A stretch of 64,000 bases of DNA from an uncultured bacterium (GTDB lineage Bacteria; Planctomycetota; Phycisphaerae; Phycisphaerales; SM1A02): contig CAIKXA010000020.1 in NCBI GenBank assembly GCA_903831295.1, positions 26,287-90,286 of the forward strand. The letters are read 5' to 3'. The notes under the pieces are model-generated. The model was given only the letters and a program-made list of their open reading frames with translations. It was not told where the DNA came from and did not search any database. The position numbers were made by a program, and so were the translations under genes. This document shows positions 32,535-41,645 of the stretch, piece by piece. Positions within the stretch are counted from its first letter, which is position 1, and the number at the start of each line of letters is the position of its first letter.

Positions 32535-33344
32535 ATGCGAATAGGCATCATTAGCGACGTACATGGAAACCTTGAGGCACTGCAAACAGTGCTGGCGGAT
32601 ATCGACACCAAAGGCGTTGATGGAATTATTTCATTGGGTGACATTATTGGCTACGGACCCGATCCGGTGGCTTGCGTGGATCTGGTGGCCAAGCGTTGCA
32701 AGTGGAGTTTGATGGGCAACCATGACTACGCCGTGATGTATGAGCCAACCAATTTCAACAAGGCCGCCGAGGACGCGGCGTTTTGGACGCGCGAACAATT
32801 TGAGGCCGAGGCGAAGCGCGATCGAGATGGAGCCATCAAGCGGTGGGAATTTCTTGGCAAGCTGAGGGTTCGCGTGGCCATGGGCCCGTTTCTTTGCGTG
32901 CACGGTTCGCCGCGGCGGCCGATCAATGAATACATTTTTCCAGAAGACGCGGAAAAGAGTAAAATGGCTCAAATTTTTGAGCGCATAGATAAGTTTTGCA
33001 TGGTGGGGCATACCCATGTTCCCGGCGTGTTCACTGGCGACAACGAGTTTTATAAACCACATGAGATGAACTTTGTTTATGAATTCAACGACCAGGAAAA
33101 AGCCATTATCAATCCCGGGTCGGTTGGTCAGCCGCGTGATTCAGACAACCGCGCTTCGTATGTGATTTTAGATATGAAGGTGGAAAATGTTGTGACTGAC
33201 GAAAATGTAAAGAAGGAAGTAATTACCGCTGAGCGGGCGCACTTCTACAGACTTGACTATCCAATTCAACCAGTGGTTGACAAAATTCACGCAATTAAAG
33301 AACTGTCCGATTGGTTGGGCGATCGATTGCTTGAGGGAAGATAA
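32535..33344 (+). CDS. Metallophosphoesterase (calcineurin-like)
   Basis: A 269-residue metallophosphoesterase with all metal-binding motifs: 'SDVHGN' (DxH) at residues 7-12, 'GDIIGYGPDP' near 35-44, 'GNHD' near 61-64, and 'GHTHVP' near 157-162. The 'NPGSVGQPRD' segment is typical of the YfcE/diadenosine-tetraphosphatase-like group. The substrate is unknown; phosphodiesters or dinucleoside polyphosphates are usual. It ends 4 bp before the yidC TTG start, so the two are co-transcribed. Start ATG 32535. Confidence 0.9.
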   Translation: MRIGIISDVHGNLEALQTVLADIDTKGVDGIISLGDIIGYGPDPVACVDLVAKRCKWSLMGNHDYAVMYEPTNFNKAAEDAAFWTREQFEAEAKRDRDGAIKRWEFLGKLRVRVAMGPFLCVHGSPRRPINEYIFPEDAEKSKMAQIFERIDKFCMVGHTHVPGVFTGDNEFYKPHEMNFVYEFNDQEKAIINPGSVGQPRDSDNRASYVILDMKVENVVTDENVKKEVITAERAHFYRLDYPIQPVVDKIHAIKELSDWLGDRLLEGR

Positions 33345-33348
33345 AACT

Positions 33349-35568
33349 TTGAGCGAGCAGAAGAAAAAAGCGCGTTGGCCACTCACCCTTGCAGCCTTTC
33401 TTGCCACAGCGGGCGTGATTGCCGCGGCAATTTGGGGTCCGGGAGCAAAGAAAAATGGGGGAGTTGATCCAGCGCTTCCGCAGACGGTAGCCGGCGCGGT
33501 TTCGCCGACAGCAACAACGGCGACAACAGCGACGACGACCGCGGCGATGCCAGCACCAGCGAACACGGCGGCTCCGGTGGCTGCGGCGAACACAACAAGC
33601 GCAACGCCAAACACGCAAGCGCCAACTCAAATCACAACCCAAAAATTCACCGCGCAATTGCCAGCGGGAACAACCGCGCCTAAAGCGACAACCGCGCTGG
33701 GATCGCTTGATCCAAGCAAGTTCAAATTTCAAATTCAATTTTCAACTATCAGCGCTGGTTTTTCGCGCATCATCTTCAGCGATTTTTGGAACAGCGCTGT
33801 TGCGGCGCAGGAGTCGCGTCAAATTCAAAAAGCGCTGGCTCGTAAAGAAACCAGCTCGGCAACAATGCCGGATGATTCGCAGCGCTATGAATTGCAGACC
33901 GTGCAAACACTCGAGGGTTATGAAGTTCCCTTGCTCAGCGCGCGCGCGATCGAAATAGATGGAAGCCCCGCGAGTTTGTATGGCGCGGTATGGGCGGAAC
34001 GATCTCCCGGCGTGTTTGAAACTGAAGTAGTGGGCGACAACGGCGCTGTGGTGTTGCGAGTGACTCGCCAGTTCACCGTGGCGGAAAATTCATACGACCT
34101 AAACCTTCAGCAAACCGTGCAAAATGTATCGCCCGACGCGCACTCCGTGCGTTGGATTCAATATGGCCCGGGCGATCTTTCAATTGATCAAAGCGGCATG
34201 ATGGATATTCGCCGCTTCCAATTTGGCTATTTATACAACGCGCAACGCGATCCAAGCCGCTCCAATGTTGTGGTGCACGGAGCCATGTTTGAACGCGCCG
34301 ATGCGTTGAAAAAAATCACCGCGGGCACGCCGCAACTTTGGCCGCAACCAGATCAGAAGACGCAGGGGTTTGAGTTAAGTTGGTACGGCACAACAAATCG
34401 CTATTTCGCCTTGGCGGTACACGCGCCATTTTCTCCGCCAAAAGATTCCTCAAAAATCATGAGTGCGGTGGAGGGCGTATTTGTAAAAGCGGATGCCGGT
34501 GATGCGACCACGCAAACAATCGTGTGTGAACTTCGTAGCGCGCAAACACAACTCGCCGCCGGAGCGACCGCTCGTTTTGACATGGGCGTGTACGCCGGTC
34601 CGCTCAATCCCAAAGTGCTTGCTGTTGTGGAGCCATATCAATCGTTGCGCATGGATGGCCTGATTGAATATCTCATGGGTGGCTGCTGCAGTTTCTGCAC
34701 CTTCAGTTGGTTGGCGGATTTTATCGTGATCATGCTCACTTTCCTGCATGATTATGTTGTGTTTGATTGGGCCATCGCCATCATGGTGTTGGTCATGGTG
34801 GTGCGATTTTTCTTGCACCCCGTCACCAAGCGCAGTCAGATTTCCATGACCAAGGTCACGCGTGGAATGGCTTCCATCAAGCCAGAACTTGATGCGCTGC
34901 AAAAGCGCTACCCCGGCGACACCAAGAAATTGCAGGCAGAGCAAATGCGTTTGTACCGCGAGAAGGGAATCAATCCCGTGGGTTGCGTGGGCGGAATGCT
35001 GCCAACATTCTTGCAGACACCAATTTGGATCGCGCTGTACGCGGTGTTGTATTTCGCATTCGCACTGCGTCAACAGCCGGCATTCTTTGGAGTGTTTCAG
35101 CAATTTGGCGGCTGGGAATTTTTGGGCGATCTCAGCGCGGCGGATCATTTCATTCGCTTCCCCGCACCACTCATCAAATGGCCGTTTGAGTTTGCGTCCA
35201 TCAATCTCATTCCAATTCTTATGGGCGGACTTTTCTTCTTGCAACAGAAATACATGACGCCGCCGCCAAACGCGTCCATGACGCCAGAGCAATTGCAGCA
35301 GCAGAAGATGATGAAGTGGATGACGGTGGTGTTGTTCCCGGTGATGCTTTACAACGCGCCAAGCGGACTCACGCTGTACATCATGACCAGCACCACAATT
35401 GGAATTTTTGAGGGCAAGCGCATTCGCGCGCAAATGGACAAGATGGATTTCACGCCCAAGCCACGCGACCCCGCCAAGCAGGATCGCATTGGACGCTTCT
35501 ATGAGAAGGCCATGGAGCGCGCGCGCAGCAAGCGTGCTCCGCAAAATAAATTCAAGGATCGCGACTAA
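33349..35568 (+). CDS. yidC: Membrane protein insertase YidC
   Basis: A 739-residue inner-membrane insertase that folds and inserts proteins with or without SecYEG. An N-terminal membrane segment ('LTLAAFLATAGVIAAAIWG') is followed by a roughly 100-residue Ala/Thr/Pro linker, the periplasmic beta-domain (about 180-430) and the conserved core with membrane segments such as 'WAIAIMVLVMVVRFFLHPVTKRS'. 'MLPTFLQTPIWIALYAVL' is the typical second core helix and a basic tail follows. The supplied ORF starts inside the upstream gene. The TTG at 33349, with GAGGGAAG upstream, gives a conventional N-terminus and is preferred. The linker is long and low in complexity. Confidence 0.92.
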   Translation: MSEQKKKARWPLTLAAFLATAGVIAAAIWGPGAKKNGGVDPALPQTVAGAVSPTATTATTATTTAAMPAPANTAAPVAAANTTSATPNTQAPTQITTQKFTAQLPAGTTAPKATTALGSLDPSKFKFQIQFSTISAGFSRIIFSDFWNSAVAAQESRQIQKALARKETSSATMPDDSQRYELQTVQTLEGYEVPLLSARAIEIDGSPASLYGAVWAERSPGVFETEVVGDNGAVVLRVTRQFTVAENSYDLNLQQTVQNVSPDAHSVRWIQYGPGDLSIDQSGMMDIRRFQFGYLYNAQRDPSRSNVVVHGAMFERADALKKITAGTPQLWPQPDQKTQGFELSWYGTTNRYFALAVHAPFSPPKDSSKIMSAVEGVFVKADAGDATTQTIVCELRSAQTQLAAGATARFDMGVYAGPLNPKVLAVVEPYQSLRMDGLIEYLMGGCCSFCTFSWLADFIVIMLTFLHDYVVFDWAIAIMVLVMVVRFFLHPVTKRSQISMTKVTRGMASIKPELDALQKRYPGDTKKLQAEQMRLYREKGINPVGCVGGMLPTFLQTPIWIALYAVLYFAFALRQQPAFFGVFQQFGGWEFLGDLSAADHFIRFPAPLIKWPFEFASINLIPILMGGLFFLQQKYMTPPPNASMTPEQLQQQKMMKWMTVVLFPVMLYNAPSGLTLYIMTSTTIGIFEGKRIRAQMDKMDFTPKPRDPAKQDRIGRFYEKAMERARSKRAPQNKFKDRD

Positions 35569-35647
35569 ATCATTGGCACGCGCCTAGAACGCGCGCGGGT
35601 AAATCCTGTGTTGAGTTGATGCAAGTTGACCCAGAGAGTTGGCTTTC

Positions 35648-37186
35648 ATGAAAAATGAAATATCACCGCAAGGCAAGCACAAAGAACAATGGCAGCTTGA
35701 TGATGTCATTGTGGCCGCCTCGTCGCCACCAGGAAGATCCGCGCGCGCGGTGATTCGTGTTTCTGGAATCGGTGCGCTGAAAATTTTAAGCAAGATTGAG
35801 CGACTTTCGACGGTGCGCAACCGTGGAATATTTTCAACCCGCTTGTTTTTTACATTTGGTGAATTACCCGCGCTTGTTGTGGCAATGCCGGGACCCAATT
35901 CCTACACGGGCGAGGATTCTTTTGAACTTCTTGTTCCGGGAAATCAAGACCTTGTTGAAATGATCGTGACGGCGATCGAGCTTATCGACAAGCGTGTTCG
36001 CCGCGCTGGCCCGGGTGAATATTCATTGCGCGCGTTTTTAAGTGGGCGATTAACGCTTGAGCAAGTGGAGGGCGTGGCCGCGACTATTTCCGCGCGCACC
36101 GACGCCGAGCTTCGCGCCGCGGAATATTTACGCAAGGGCACGCTTGGACAAATCGCCACGAGAGTATTGGAGGCGTTGGCCGACATGTTGGCGTTGGTGG
36201 AGGCGGGAATTGATTTCACCGATCAAGAGGATGTTGTGGCAATCTCACCAGATATTTTGTGCGCTGGTTTAAGCGCGGCGCTGAAGGAGATTGACAATAT
36301 TTTAAATCACAGCGTTCCAATGGAGCAACTTGAAGCTGCGCCGTGGGTGGTGCTTGCGGGAAATCCAAACGCGGGAAAGAGCGCGCTGATGAACGCGTTG
36401 TTGAAGCAGGACCGTGCGGTTGTGACCAATCAAGCCGGCACAACGCGCGACGCGTTGGTGGAGCCATGGATCGTTCCGGTTGCCGGCGGAAACCTGGAGG
36501 TTTTATTGGTTGATTCGCCAGGCGCAGAAACGACTAGTGAAATGAGCGACACGGTTTCTCCACCATCTGAAGAATTACGTGGCGCTAGATTTGGCGCGGA
36601 TGAAATTTCTTTGCTGCAACAACTCGGTCAAGAGGCGCGCCTAAAAGCCATCAAACACGCCACGCTGATACTTCATTGCCACGCCGCGGACGCGGGTTTG
36701 CCACCAACCGTGGCCGCGAACGAAATTCTTGTGTTGACCAAATTTGATTTGTTCAAGCCTGGCCAGACGGGTGGCAAAGAAATCTTGTTGGACAAGAGCG
36801 TTGGTTTAAATACGGCAACTCAATCCAACAGCATGAATCTCTCTGGCGGTGTACATACGGTTTGCACCAGCGCCCAAAATAAAGTTGGCTTGGATGAACT
36901 TGCCCACGCGGTTGGCGCGGCACTTATCACTATTGGAATTTCCAGGGCCGGAGAAGGCGTGGCGCTTGCGCAAAGGCATCGGGCGTTATTGGCGGCGTGC
37001 GAAAATGATGTAAAGCAAGCTTTATCCGCCGCTGTTTGCGACATTGGACGCAGACATATTTCAACGCCGGAACTTGTGGCCAGCGCCATGCATAGCGCTA
37101 TAGAAAATCTTGGCGGCATTGCTGGTCGCATGACGCCCGACGACATTCTTGGGCGCATCTTCTCCAGATTTTGCGTGGGTAAGTAA
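35648..37186 (+). CDS. mnmE: tRNA uridine-5-carboxymethylaminomethyl modification GTPase MnmE
   Basis: A 512-residue MnmE, which with MnmG modifies the wobble uridine of certain tRNAs. The N-terminal folate-binding domain contains 'SSPPGRSARAVIRVSG' and the 'GPGEYSLRAFLSGRLTLEQVEG' signature region (about 120-145). The G domain has P-loop 'GNPNAGKSAL', switch 'AGTTRD', G3 'DSPG' and G4 'TKFD'. The invariant C-terminal cysteine motif is 'CVGK' at the end. The G domain carries an insertion of about 50 residues after G3 compared with the usual 450-residue protein. ATG at 35648 is used; a TTG three codons earlier is possible. Confidence 0.93.
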   Translation: MKNEISPQGKHKEQWQLDDVIVAASSPPGRSARAVIRVSGIGALKILSKIERLSTVRNRGIFSTRLFFTFGELPALVVAMPGPNSYTGEDSFELLVPGNQDLVEMIVTAIELIDKRVRRAGPGEYSLRAFLSGRLTLEQVEGVAATISARTDAELRAAEYLRKGTLGQIATRVLEALADMLALVEAGIDFTDQEDVVAISPDILCAGLSAALKEIDNILNHSVPMEQLEAAPWVVLAGNPNAGKSALMNALLKQDRAVVTNQAGTTRDALVEPWIVPVAGGNLEVLLVDSPGAETTSEMSDTVSPPSEELRGARFGADEISLLQQLGQEARLKAIKHATLILHCHAADAGLPPTVAANEILVLTKFDLFKPGQTGGKEILLDKSVGLNTATQSNSMNLSGGVHTVCTSAQNKVGLDELAHAVGAALITIGISRAGEGVALAQRHRALLAACENDVKQALSAAVCDIGRRHISTPELVASAMHSAIENLGGIAGRMTPDDILGRIFSRFCVGK

Positions 37187-37275
37187 AAACAAACTTTCAG
37201 TCTCGTGACCCACATATTGCTGGGTGCAATTCAAATTACCAATCAAATATCGCGCACAATCGCTACCTTGCCCAC

Positions 37276-37656
37276 ATGAAAGGTTCCCTGACCGTACGTG
37301 TGCGATATTGCGAATGCGACCCGATGGGCGTGGTGCATCACACGGTGTATCCAGTTTGGTTTGAAATGGGTCGCACGGAATTGTTGCGCTCCACTGGAAA
37401 GACCTACCGCGAAATGGAAGAGGCCGGCGCGTTCTTGGCCATTGTCCGCTTGCAGGTGAGTTATAAAAAGCCCGCCAAATATGACGATGAGGTGCGCTTG
37501 GAAACCACCATGACCGATGTTGGTCAAGTGAAGATTGAACACACCTATGAATTGTTTCGCGGTGATGAATTGTTGTGCAGTGCGTCCACCACACTTGCTT
37601 GCATTGACCGCGAGGGCAAGGCGCGGCAGATTCCCGCGAATTTATTTCCAGCGTGA
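37276..37656 (+). CDS. Acyl-CoA thioesterase, 4-hydroxybenzoyl-CoA thioesterase family (YbgC-like)
   Basis: A 126-residue hotdog-fold thioesterase. The active-site loop is 'YCECDPMGVVHHTVYPVWFE', containing the catalytic aspartate. 'VSYKKPAKYDDEV' and 'RGDELL' are family segments. Members of this family hydrolyse short- to medium-chain acyl-CoAs; YbgC proteins act with the Tol-Pal system, but no tol gene is nearby. Length is normal. ATG at 37276 follows an 89-bp gap after mnmE and could be co-transcribed with it. Confidence 0.88.
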   Translation: MKGSLTVRVRYCECDPMGVVHHTVYPVWFEMGRTELLRSTGKTYREMEEAGAFLAIVRLQVSYKKPAKYDDEVRLETTMTDVGQVKIEHTYELFRGDELLCSASTTLACIDREGKARQIPANLFPA

Positions 37657-37667
37657 GCGCCGCAACA

Positions 37668-38033
37668 CTAGCCGCGTGATTGCGAGTCGTCTTGAAACTT
37701 TCCAAGCCGCGTGCGAATGCGCAACAATCCCTGCACCACATTTTTCAGGTCATTCTCTAGGCCGCCGCGCAGTGCGCGATCCACTTCAAATGCCGCCGCG
37801 GAACTTTCCACCAACAACGTCAATGTTCCGGCGCGCATGGATTCAACCGACGCCACTTTTTGCAACGCCAACGGCGCGAGTTGCATCCACGCGTCGCTTG
37901 CGGCGCCAATGGATTTTTCCGTTCGCACAAACTGCTTGGCAAATATTGAAACATCTTTATTGATGGATCGATCAGGCTCCCGCCAAGCGCGCCAGCCGCT
38001 TAGTTTTTGAAGTCGATGTTCAAGGGGATCCAT
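37668..38033 (-). CDS. DUF721 (DciA-like) protein
   Basis: A 121-residue protein. The central part reads 'AWMQLAPLALQKV' and then 'SMRAGTLTLLVESSAAAFEVDRAL', matching the DUF721 pattern (W near the start, then 'GTL-V-V-SS' and a helical 'L' rich end). DUF721 includes DciA, which helps load the replicative helicase DnaB in many bacteria that lack DnaC. If the call is right it is a second replication-initiation gene in the window with dnaA. It is antisense in position to its neighbours, with an 11-bp gap to the thioesterase and 62 bp to the ABC gene. Confidence 0.6.
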   Translation of the reverse strand: MDPLEHRLQKLSGWRAWREPDRSINKDVSIFAKQFVRTEKSIGAASDAWMQLAPLALQKVASVESMRAGTLTLLVESSAAAFEVDRALRGGLENDLKNVVQGLLRIRTRLGKFQDDSQSRG

Positions 38034-38095
38034 AAACTTATGGTAGCGCCCACGCTTGATAGATTGAAATACGCGTCAACCCACGTGAGTATCCT

Positions 38096-39154
38096 GTGGA
38101 CACCGTGCTTCCAATTCGTCTGGAAAAATTGCGTTGCGAGTTTGGATCAACCGTTGCGGTGGATTCTGTCGACCTGCACATTCCAGCCGGCGCGCTGTAT
38201 TTCATGTTGGGACCATCTGGTTGCGGCAAGACCACATTGTTGCGCATGATCGCCGGCTTTCAAGAACCCACCGGCGGAAAGATTTTCTTTGGCGATCGCG
38301 ATGTCACCAACACGCCGGCTGAAAAGCGAAACACCGGAATGGTTTTTCAAAGCTACGCCCTGTGGCCACACCTAAGCGTGTTTGATAATGTCGCCTTTGG
38401 ACTTCAGGTACGCGGTGTTTCTGCGGCTGAGCAGAAAAAACGCGTTGGTGCCGCGCTTGAAATGGTGCGCATGGGAAATTTGGCGCAGCGAAAACCAAAC
38501 CAACTTTCCGGTGGTCAACAGCAACGCGTTGCCCTGGCGCGCGCCATTGTGTTCAATCCGGAAGTGTTGTTGTTGGATGAGCCACTTTCAAACCTTGACG
38601 CCAAATTGCGCCTGGAAATGCGCGGAGAAATTAAGCGAATTTGCTCTGAAATTCACATGACCACCGTGTATGTCACCCACGATCAGAAAGAGGCGCTCAG
38701 CCTTGCCGACGGTTTGTTGGTGCTTCGTGACGGACATATTGAGCAGGCCGGAACGCCAAAGAGCGTCTATCAACAACCACGCAATTCATTTGTGGCGGAG
38801 TTCATGGGCGAGACCAATTTTATAGCGGGCACCGTGAAAAGCAGCGACGCCACAAGTTGTGAAATAGAAACCGCGGCTGGAATATTGCACAGCAACTGCG
38901 GCTCTGCCAGCATCGGATCAAAAGTTACGCTGAGCATTCGTCCAGAGTCGTTTCGAATTGACGACGGCCCCAATTGCATTCGCGGACTTTGCAAGAGCAG
39001 CCTATATTTGGGCGAGATGTCGCAACACCAAATTGATACGCCGGTTGGCTTTTTGAAAGTGTTTGAACTTGATCCACGCGAGACCACGCGCGTTGGACAG
39101 CAGTTGTCGTTGCGCACGCAACCCGACGCCGTGGTTGTGCTTGCAGAGAAATAA
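38096..39154 (+). CDS. ABC transporter ATP-binding protein (CUT1/PotA-like with TOBE domain)
   Basis: A 352-residue ATPase. Walker A is 'GPSGCGKTT' near residues 41-49, the signature motif 'LSGGQQQRVALARA' near 137-150, Walker B 'VLLLDEPLSNLDAK' and the switch histidine in 'VYVTHD'. From about residue 240 a TOBE/OB regulatory domain follows, as in MalK, UgpC and PotA, so it should energise uptake of sugars, polyamines or ions. No permease or binding-protein gene is next to it, so it may be shared by several transporters. The start is GTG 38096, with GTG 38105 an alternative. One base separates its stop from the next gene. Confidence 0.88.
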   Translation: MDTVLPIRLEKLRCEFGSTVAVDSVDLHIPAGALYFMLGPSGCGKTTLLRMIAGFQEPTGGKIFFGDRDVTNTPAEKRNTGMVFQSYALWPHLSVFDNVAFGLQVRGVSAAEQKKRVGAALEMVRMGNLAQRKPNQLSGGQQQRVALARAIVFNPEVLLLDEPLSNLDAKLRLEMRGEIKRICSEIHMTTVYVTHDQKEALSLADGLLVLRDGHIEQAGTPKSVYQQPRNSFVAEFMGETNFIAGTVKSSDATSCEIETAAGILHSNCGSASIGSKVTLSIRPESFRIDDGPNCIRGLCKSSLYLGEMSQHQIDTPVGFLKVFELDPRETTRVGQQLSLRTQPDAVVVLAEK

Positions 39155-39155
39155 A

Positions 39156-39944
39156 ATGACCCAGATGGAAGTGAACAACGTTCTCGTTGAGTTGAAGCCG
39201 CAAGAAAGGCAAGTGTTCGCGCAGTTGCTGAATTCAATGTTGCCCGCGATGGTGGGCGGTAAAAAAATTATTGAATTGCTGTGCAGCGTCATTGCCGAGG
39301 GAGGCAAGCGCGGCATTGAAACCACAAATCCCACATACCAAGCGGCGCTGTGGGCCATGTATCAAATTGGCGTGCGCGGCGTTCGATTGAATCAAGAAAC
39401 CAACGCGGCCGATTTAAAAACCGAAAAGTCCACGGAGTTTGACCAGCAGTCGTTCGAGTCGCATTTCACACTTGGCAATATCGCAACGGGTCGCGCCATG
39501 GTTGCCGCCATGTTGTTGTTCACCAATCGATCCGTGCGCATAAACAATGTGATGCAACCCGTGGTGCCCCAAACCATCGAAGTGATGAAGCCAATCAATG
39601 AAGCGGTGATGAAATCGCGCCTGACAGGCGAGGAAATTCACGTCACCGCGGCGCGCTATTACATGAGGATGATTGAGGAGGGACACGCCATGGATTCCAT
39701 CCAGGTTCGCGGCGCGCTTCAGGTTCTGGCGGATCTTTCCGTGGCCGCGTTTTCTTACAGTGTTGAAAATAAAACCTTCAGCATAGAGGGCTTTAACGAA
39801 GCCAACGCCTGCGCTCTTGCCTACTTGCAAGGAATGGATGTCGATCAAATTGTGCAAATGCGTTTACGTGTCGCCAACGCAAACGCGCGCATGCGTGGCG
39901 CACCCGCGCCACAAGTTGCCGCGGCGCGTAGGCGACGTTCTTAA
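39156..39944 (+). CDS. Conserved-looking protein of unknown function, coupled to the ABC ATPase
   Basis: A 262-residue soluble, mainly helical protein with no recognised family. It begins 'MTQMEVNNVLVELKPQ' and contains 'SMLPAMVGGKKIIEL', 'TGEEIHVTAARYYMRM' and a C-terminal Ala/Arg-rich tail 'AAARRRRS'. No signal peptide, membrane segment or cysteine-rich motif is present. The supplied ORF starts 31 codons earlier inside the ABC gene; ATG 39156 is one base after the ABC stop and is preferred. The spacing implies co-transcription with the ABC ATPase. A role in transport or its regulation is only guilt by association. Confidence 0.6.
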   Translation: MTQMEVNNVLVELKPQERQVFAQLLNSMLPAMVGGKKIIELLCSVIAEGGKRGIETTNPTYQAALWAMYQIGVRGVRLNQETNAADLKTEKSTEFDQQSFESHFTLGNIATGRAMVAAMLLFTNRSVRINNVMQPVVPQTIEVMKPINEAVMKSRLTGEEIHVTAARYYMRMIEEGHAMDSIQVRGALQVLADLSVAAFSYSVENKTFSIEGFNEANACALAYLQGMDVDQIVQMRLRVANANARMRGAPAPQVAAARRRRS

Positions 39945-40002
39945 ATTTAATATTTACAGGTAAAAAACACGATTGGTTTTTTGGAGCGCGCGTAAAATTA
40001 AA

Positions 40003-40668
40003 TTATTTACGCGGCGCGCAAGTTTCGTTTTTGGCGCACCACTGTTGCAAGCCACCAGTTAATTGCAAGAACACTTCGTCGGGCGATCGACCAGCGTCCA
40101 CCACAAAGAATTCCTTGGGGTTCTGCTGCGCTTGGCGCAAATATCCTTGGCGAACACGCGCGTGAAACTCAGCGCCTTTGCCCTCCATTCGGTCCATGAG
40201 CGGATTCAGCCGACTCATGGCAATGGCGGTGTCCACATCAAACAACACATTCAGATCAGGCCAACGACCACCAATGGCAACCTCCGCCACGGCGCGGATT
40301 TCGTGCGGCGGCAAGCCACCCGCGGTGCCCTGATACGCCAACGTACTAGCGACAAATCGATCGCTTAGAACAAATGTTCCATCGCGCAACGCCGGCTCAA
40401 TGCGCTCCTTCACAAGTTGCGCGCGGCTGGCCATGTACAAAAGCATTTCGCAGCGCACATCCATTTCGCCGTGACTTGGATCAAGCAGAATGTCTCGCAC
40501 GCGTTCACCAATCGCTGTTCCGCCGGGCTCGCGCACGGTGAGCATTTTTAAATTTTTGTCTTTGCAAAATTTTTCCAAGCGCGCAATCTGCGTGGACTTT
40601 CCGCTGCCATCAGGCCCCTCAAAGGCCATGAATTTTCCGCGCAGATTGTTCCACCAACTGTCGGCCAT
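40003..40668 (-). CDS. tmk: Thymidylate kinase
   Basis: A 221-residue kinase that phosphorylates dTMP to dTDP. The P-loop is 'FEGPDGSGKST' near residues 17-27, the dTMP-binding 'TVREPGGTAIGERVRD' near 46-61, and the 'DRFVASTLAYQG' segment near 103-114 carries the DR(Y/F/H) motif. Length is standard. The start is ambiguous: GTG at 40674 overlaps the yggS stop (GTGA), while ATG at 40668 has GAAGAG at good spacing; ATG is preferred. It is co-transcribed with yggS. Confidence 0.93.
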   Translation of the reverse strand: MADSWWNNLRGKFMAFEGPDGSGKSTQIARLEKFCKDKNLKMLTVREPGGTAIGERVRDILLDPSHGEMDVRCEMLLYMASRAQLVKERIEPALRDGTFVLSDRFVASTLAYQGTAGGLPPHEIRAVAEVAIGGRWPDLNVLFDVDTAIAMSRLNPLMDRMEGKGAEFHARVRQGYLRQAQQNPKEFFVVDAGRSPDEVFLQLTGGLQQWCAKNETCAPRK

Positions 40669-40670
40669 GA

Positions 40671-41468
40671 TCACTCTTCAGTGGTCTCGGTCACTTGTGG
40701 ATCACCAATTACGGCCGAACCCACGCGCACCATGTTGGCGCCGCACTCAATGGCCACTTCGAAATCGTGGCTCATGCCCATGGAAAGAATATTGAACGCA
40801 TCACCACCGATTTCACTGCCTCGAATTTCTTGGAACAATTCATGGCAGCGCTCAAATGTGCGCCGCGCCGCATCGAGTCCACCCTCAAGCGGACCCATGC
40901 ACATCAACCCGCGCGCCTTCATGTTGGGCATGCCCATAAGTTGTTCCACCAAATGCTTCACGGCTGGCGGCGCAATGCCGTGCTTGTTGCTGTCGCCGGA
41001 CACATTCACCTCCAGCAGCACTTCGGTTGGAGTTGGTCGGCGTGTTGAAGCGTCTTGCACCTCCTCCGCGATCCGCATGGAGTCAATGGAGTGGATAAGG
41101 CGCGCTGTCTCCAAGCACTTTTTAACCTTGTTGCGCTGCAGCGATCCAACCATGTGCCAACGCACTTTCGGAAGCTCGGCCTTGGGATCCATTTCCTTGC
41201 GACGAGAAATCCATTCACCAATGTTTGCGGCGCGCTGTGAAAGTTGTTGCACGCGGTTCTCGCCAAAATCAACTTGGCCCATGTTCACCATTTCTCGGAT
41301 TTGTTCAATGCTGCCAGACTTGCTCACCACGATCAACACAACGCTTCCGGCGCGTTGACCAGATTTTTTTTCAGAGTCGGTCACGCGTTGGCGAACAGAA
41401 TTGAAACGGTCACGAAGCGCGGTGGCTTGATCAGCGTCAAACGGAACGGATGCTGTTGTTTCTGACAT
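40671..41468 (-). CDS. yggS: YggS family pyridoxal phosphate homeostasis protein
   Basis: A 265-residue PLP-binding protein of the YggS/YlmE/PROSC family. The PLP lysine is in 'IVVSKSG' near residues 43-49 (usually AVSK). 'FGENRVQQLSQRA' (NxVQ loop) follows, and 'RWHMVGSLQRNKVKKCL' is the phosphate-binding 'IG.LQ.NK' motif variant with 'VGSLQRNK'. 'LSMGMSHDFEVAIECGANMVRVGSAVIG' holds the last phosphate-binding glycine/serine loop ('MSHDFEVAI'). The supplied ORF has 52 extra N-terminal codons without family similarity; ATG 41468 is preferred. These proteins keep free PLP low and affect amino-acid metabolism. It is followed by tmk. Confidence 0.92.
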   Translation of the reverse strand: MSETTASVPFDADQATALRDRFNSVRQRVTDSEKKSGQRAGSVVLIVVSKSGSIEQIREMVNMGQVDFGENRVQQLSQRAANIGEWISRRKEMDPKAELPKVRWHMVGSLQRNKVKKCLETARLIHSIDSMRIAEEVQDASTRRPTPTEVLLEVNVSGDSNKHGIAPPAVKHLVEQLMGMPNMKARGLMCMGPLEGGLDAARRTFERCHELFQEIRGSEIGGDAFNILSMGMSHDFEVAIECGANMVRVGSAVIGDPQVTETTEE

Positions 41469-41645
41469 GCGCTTCAAGCGTAACAGCACGGCGCAAATAT
41501 CGGCAACATAAAATACACCTAAAATTTTCGGTAAAAACAGCAAGTTTTTATTGTGGGTTTTTATGCGCGTGTTTCTCGGCGCGGCATCGGCAAATCCATT
41601 CACGCCGGCAACTTTGCGGCGCATTCATGGCTGTATCCTGACAAA

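Noticed and set aside
33168-33614. Ala/Val-rich minus-strand ORF and GC-rich trinucleotide-like stretch in yidC
   Set aside because: It mirrors the Ala/Thr/Pro linker of YidC; the short repeats are codon repeats, not a CRISPR or a tandem-repeat locus.
34450-35544. 364-codon minus-strand ORF across yidC
   Set aside because: Antisense shadow, His-rich composition typical of the reverse complement of a membrane-protein gene.
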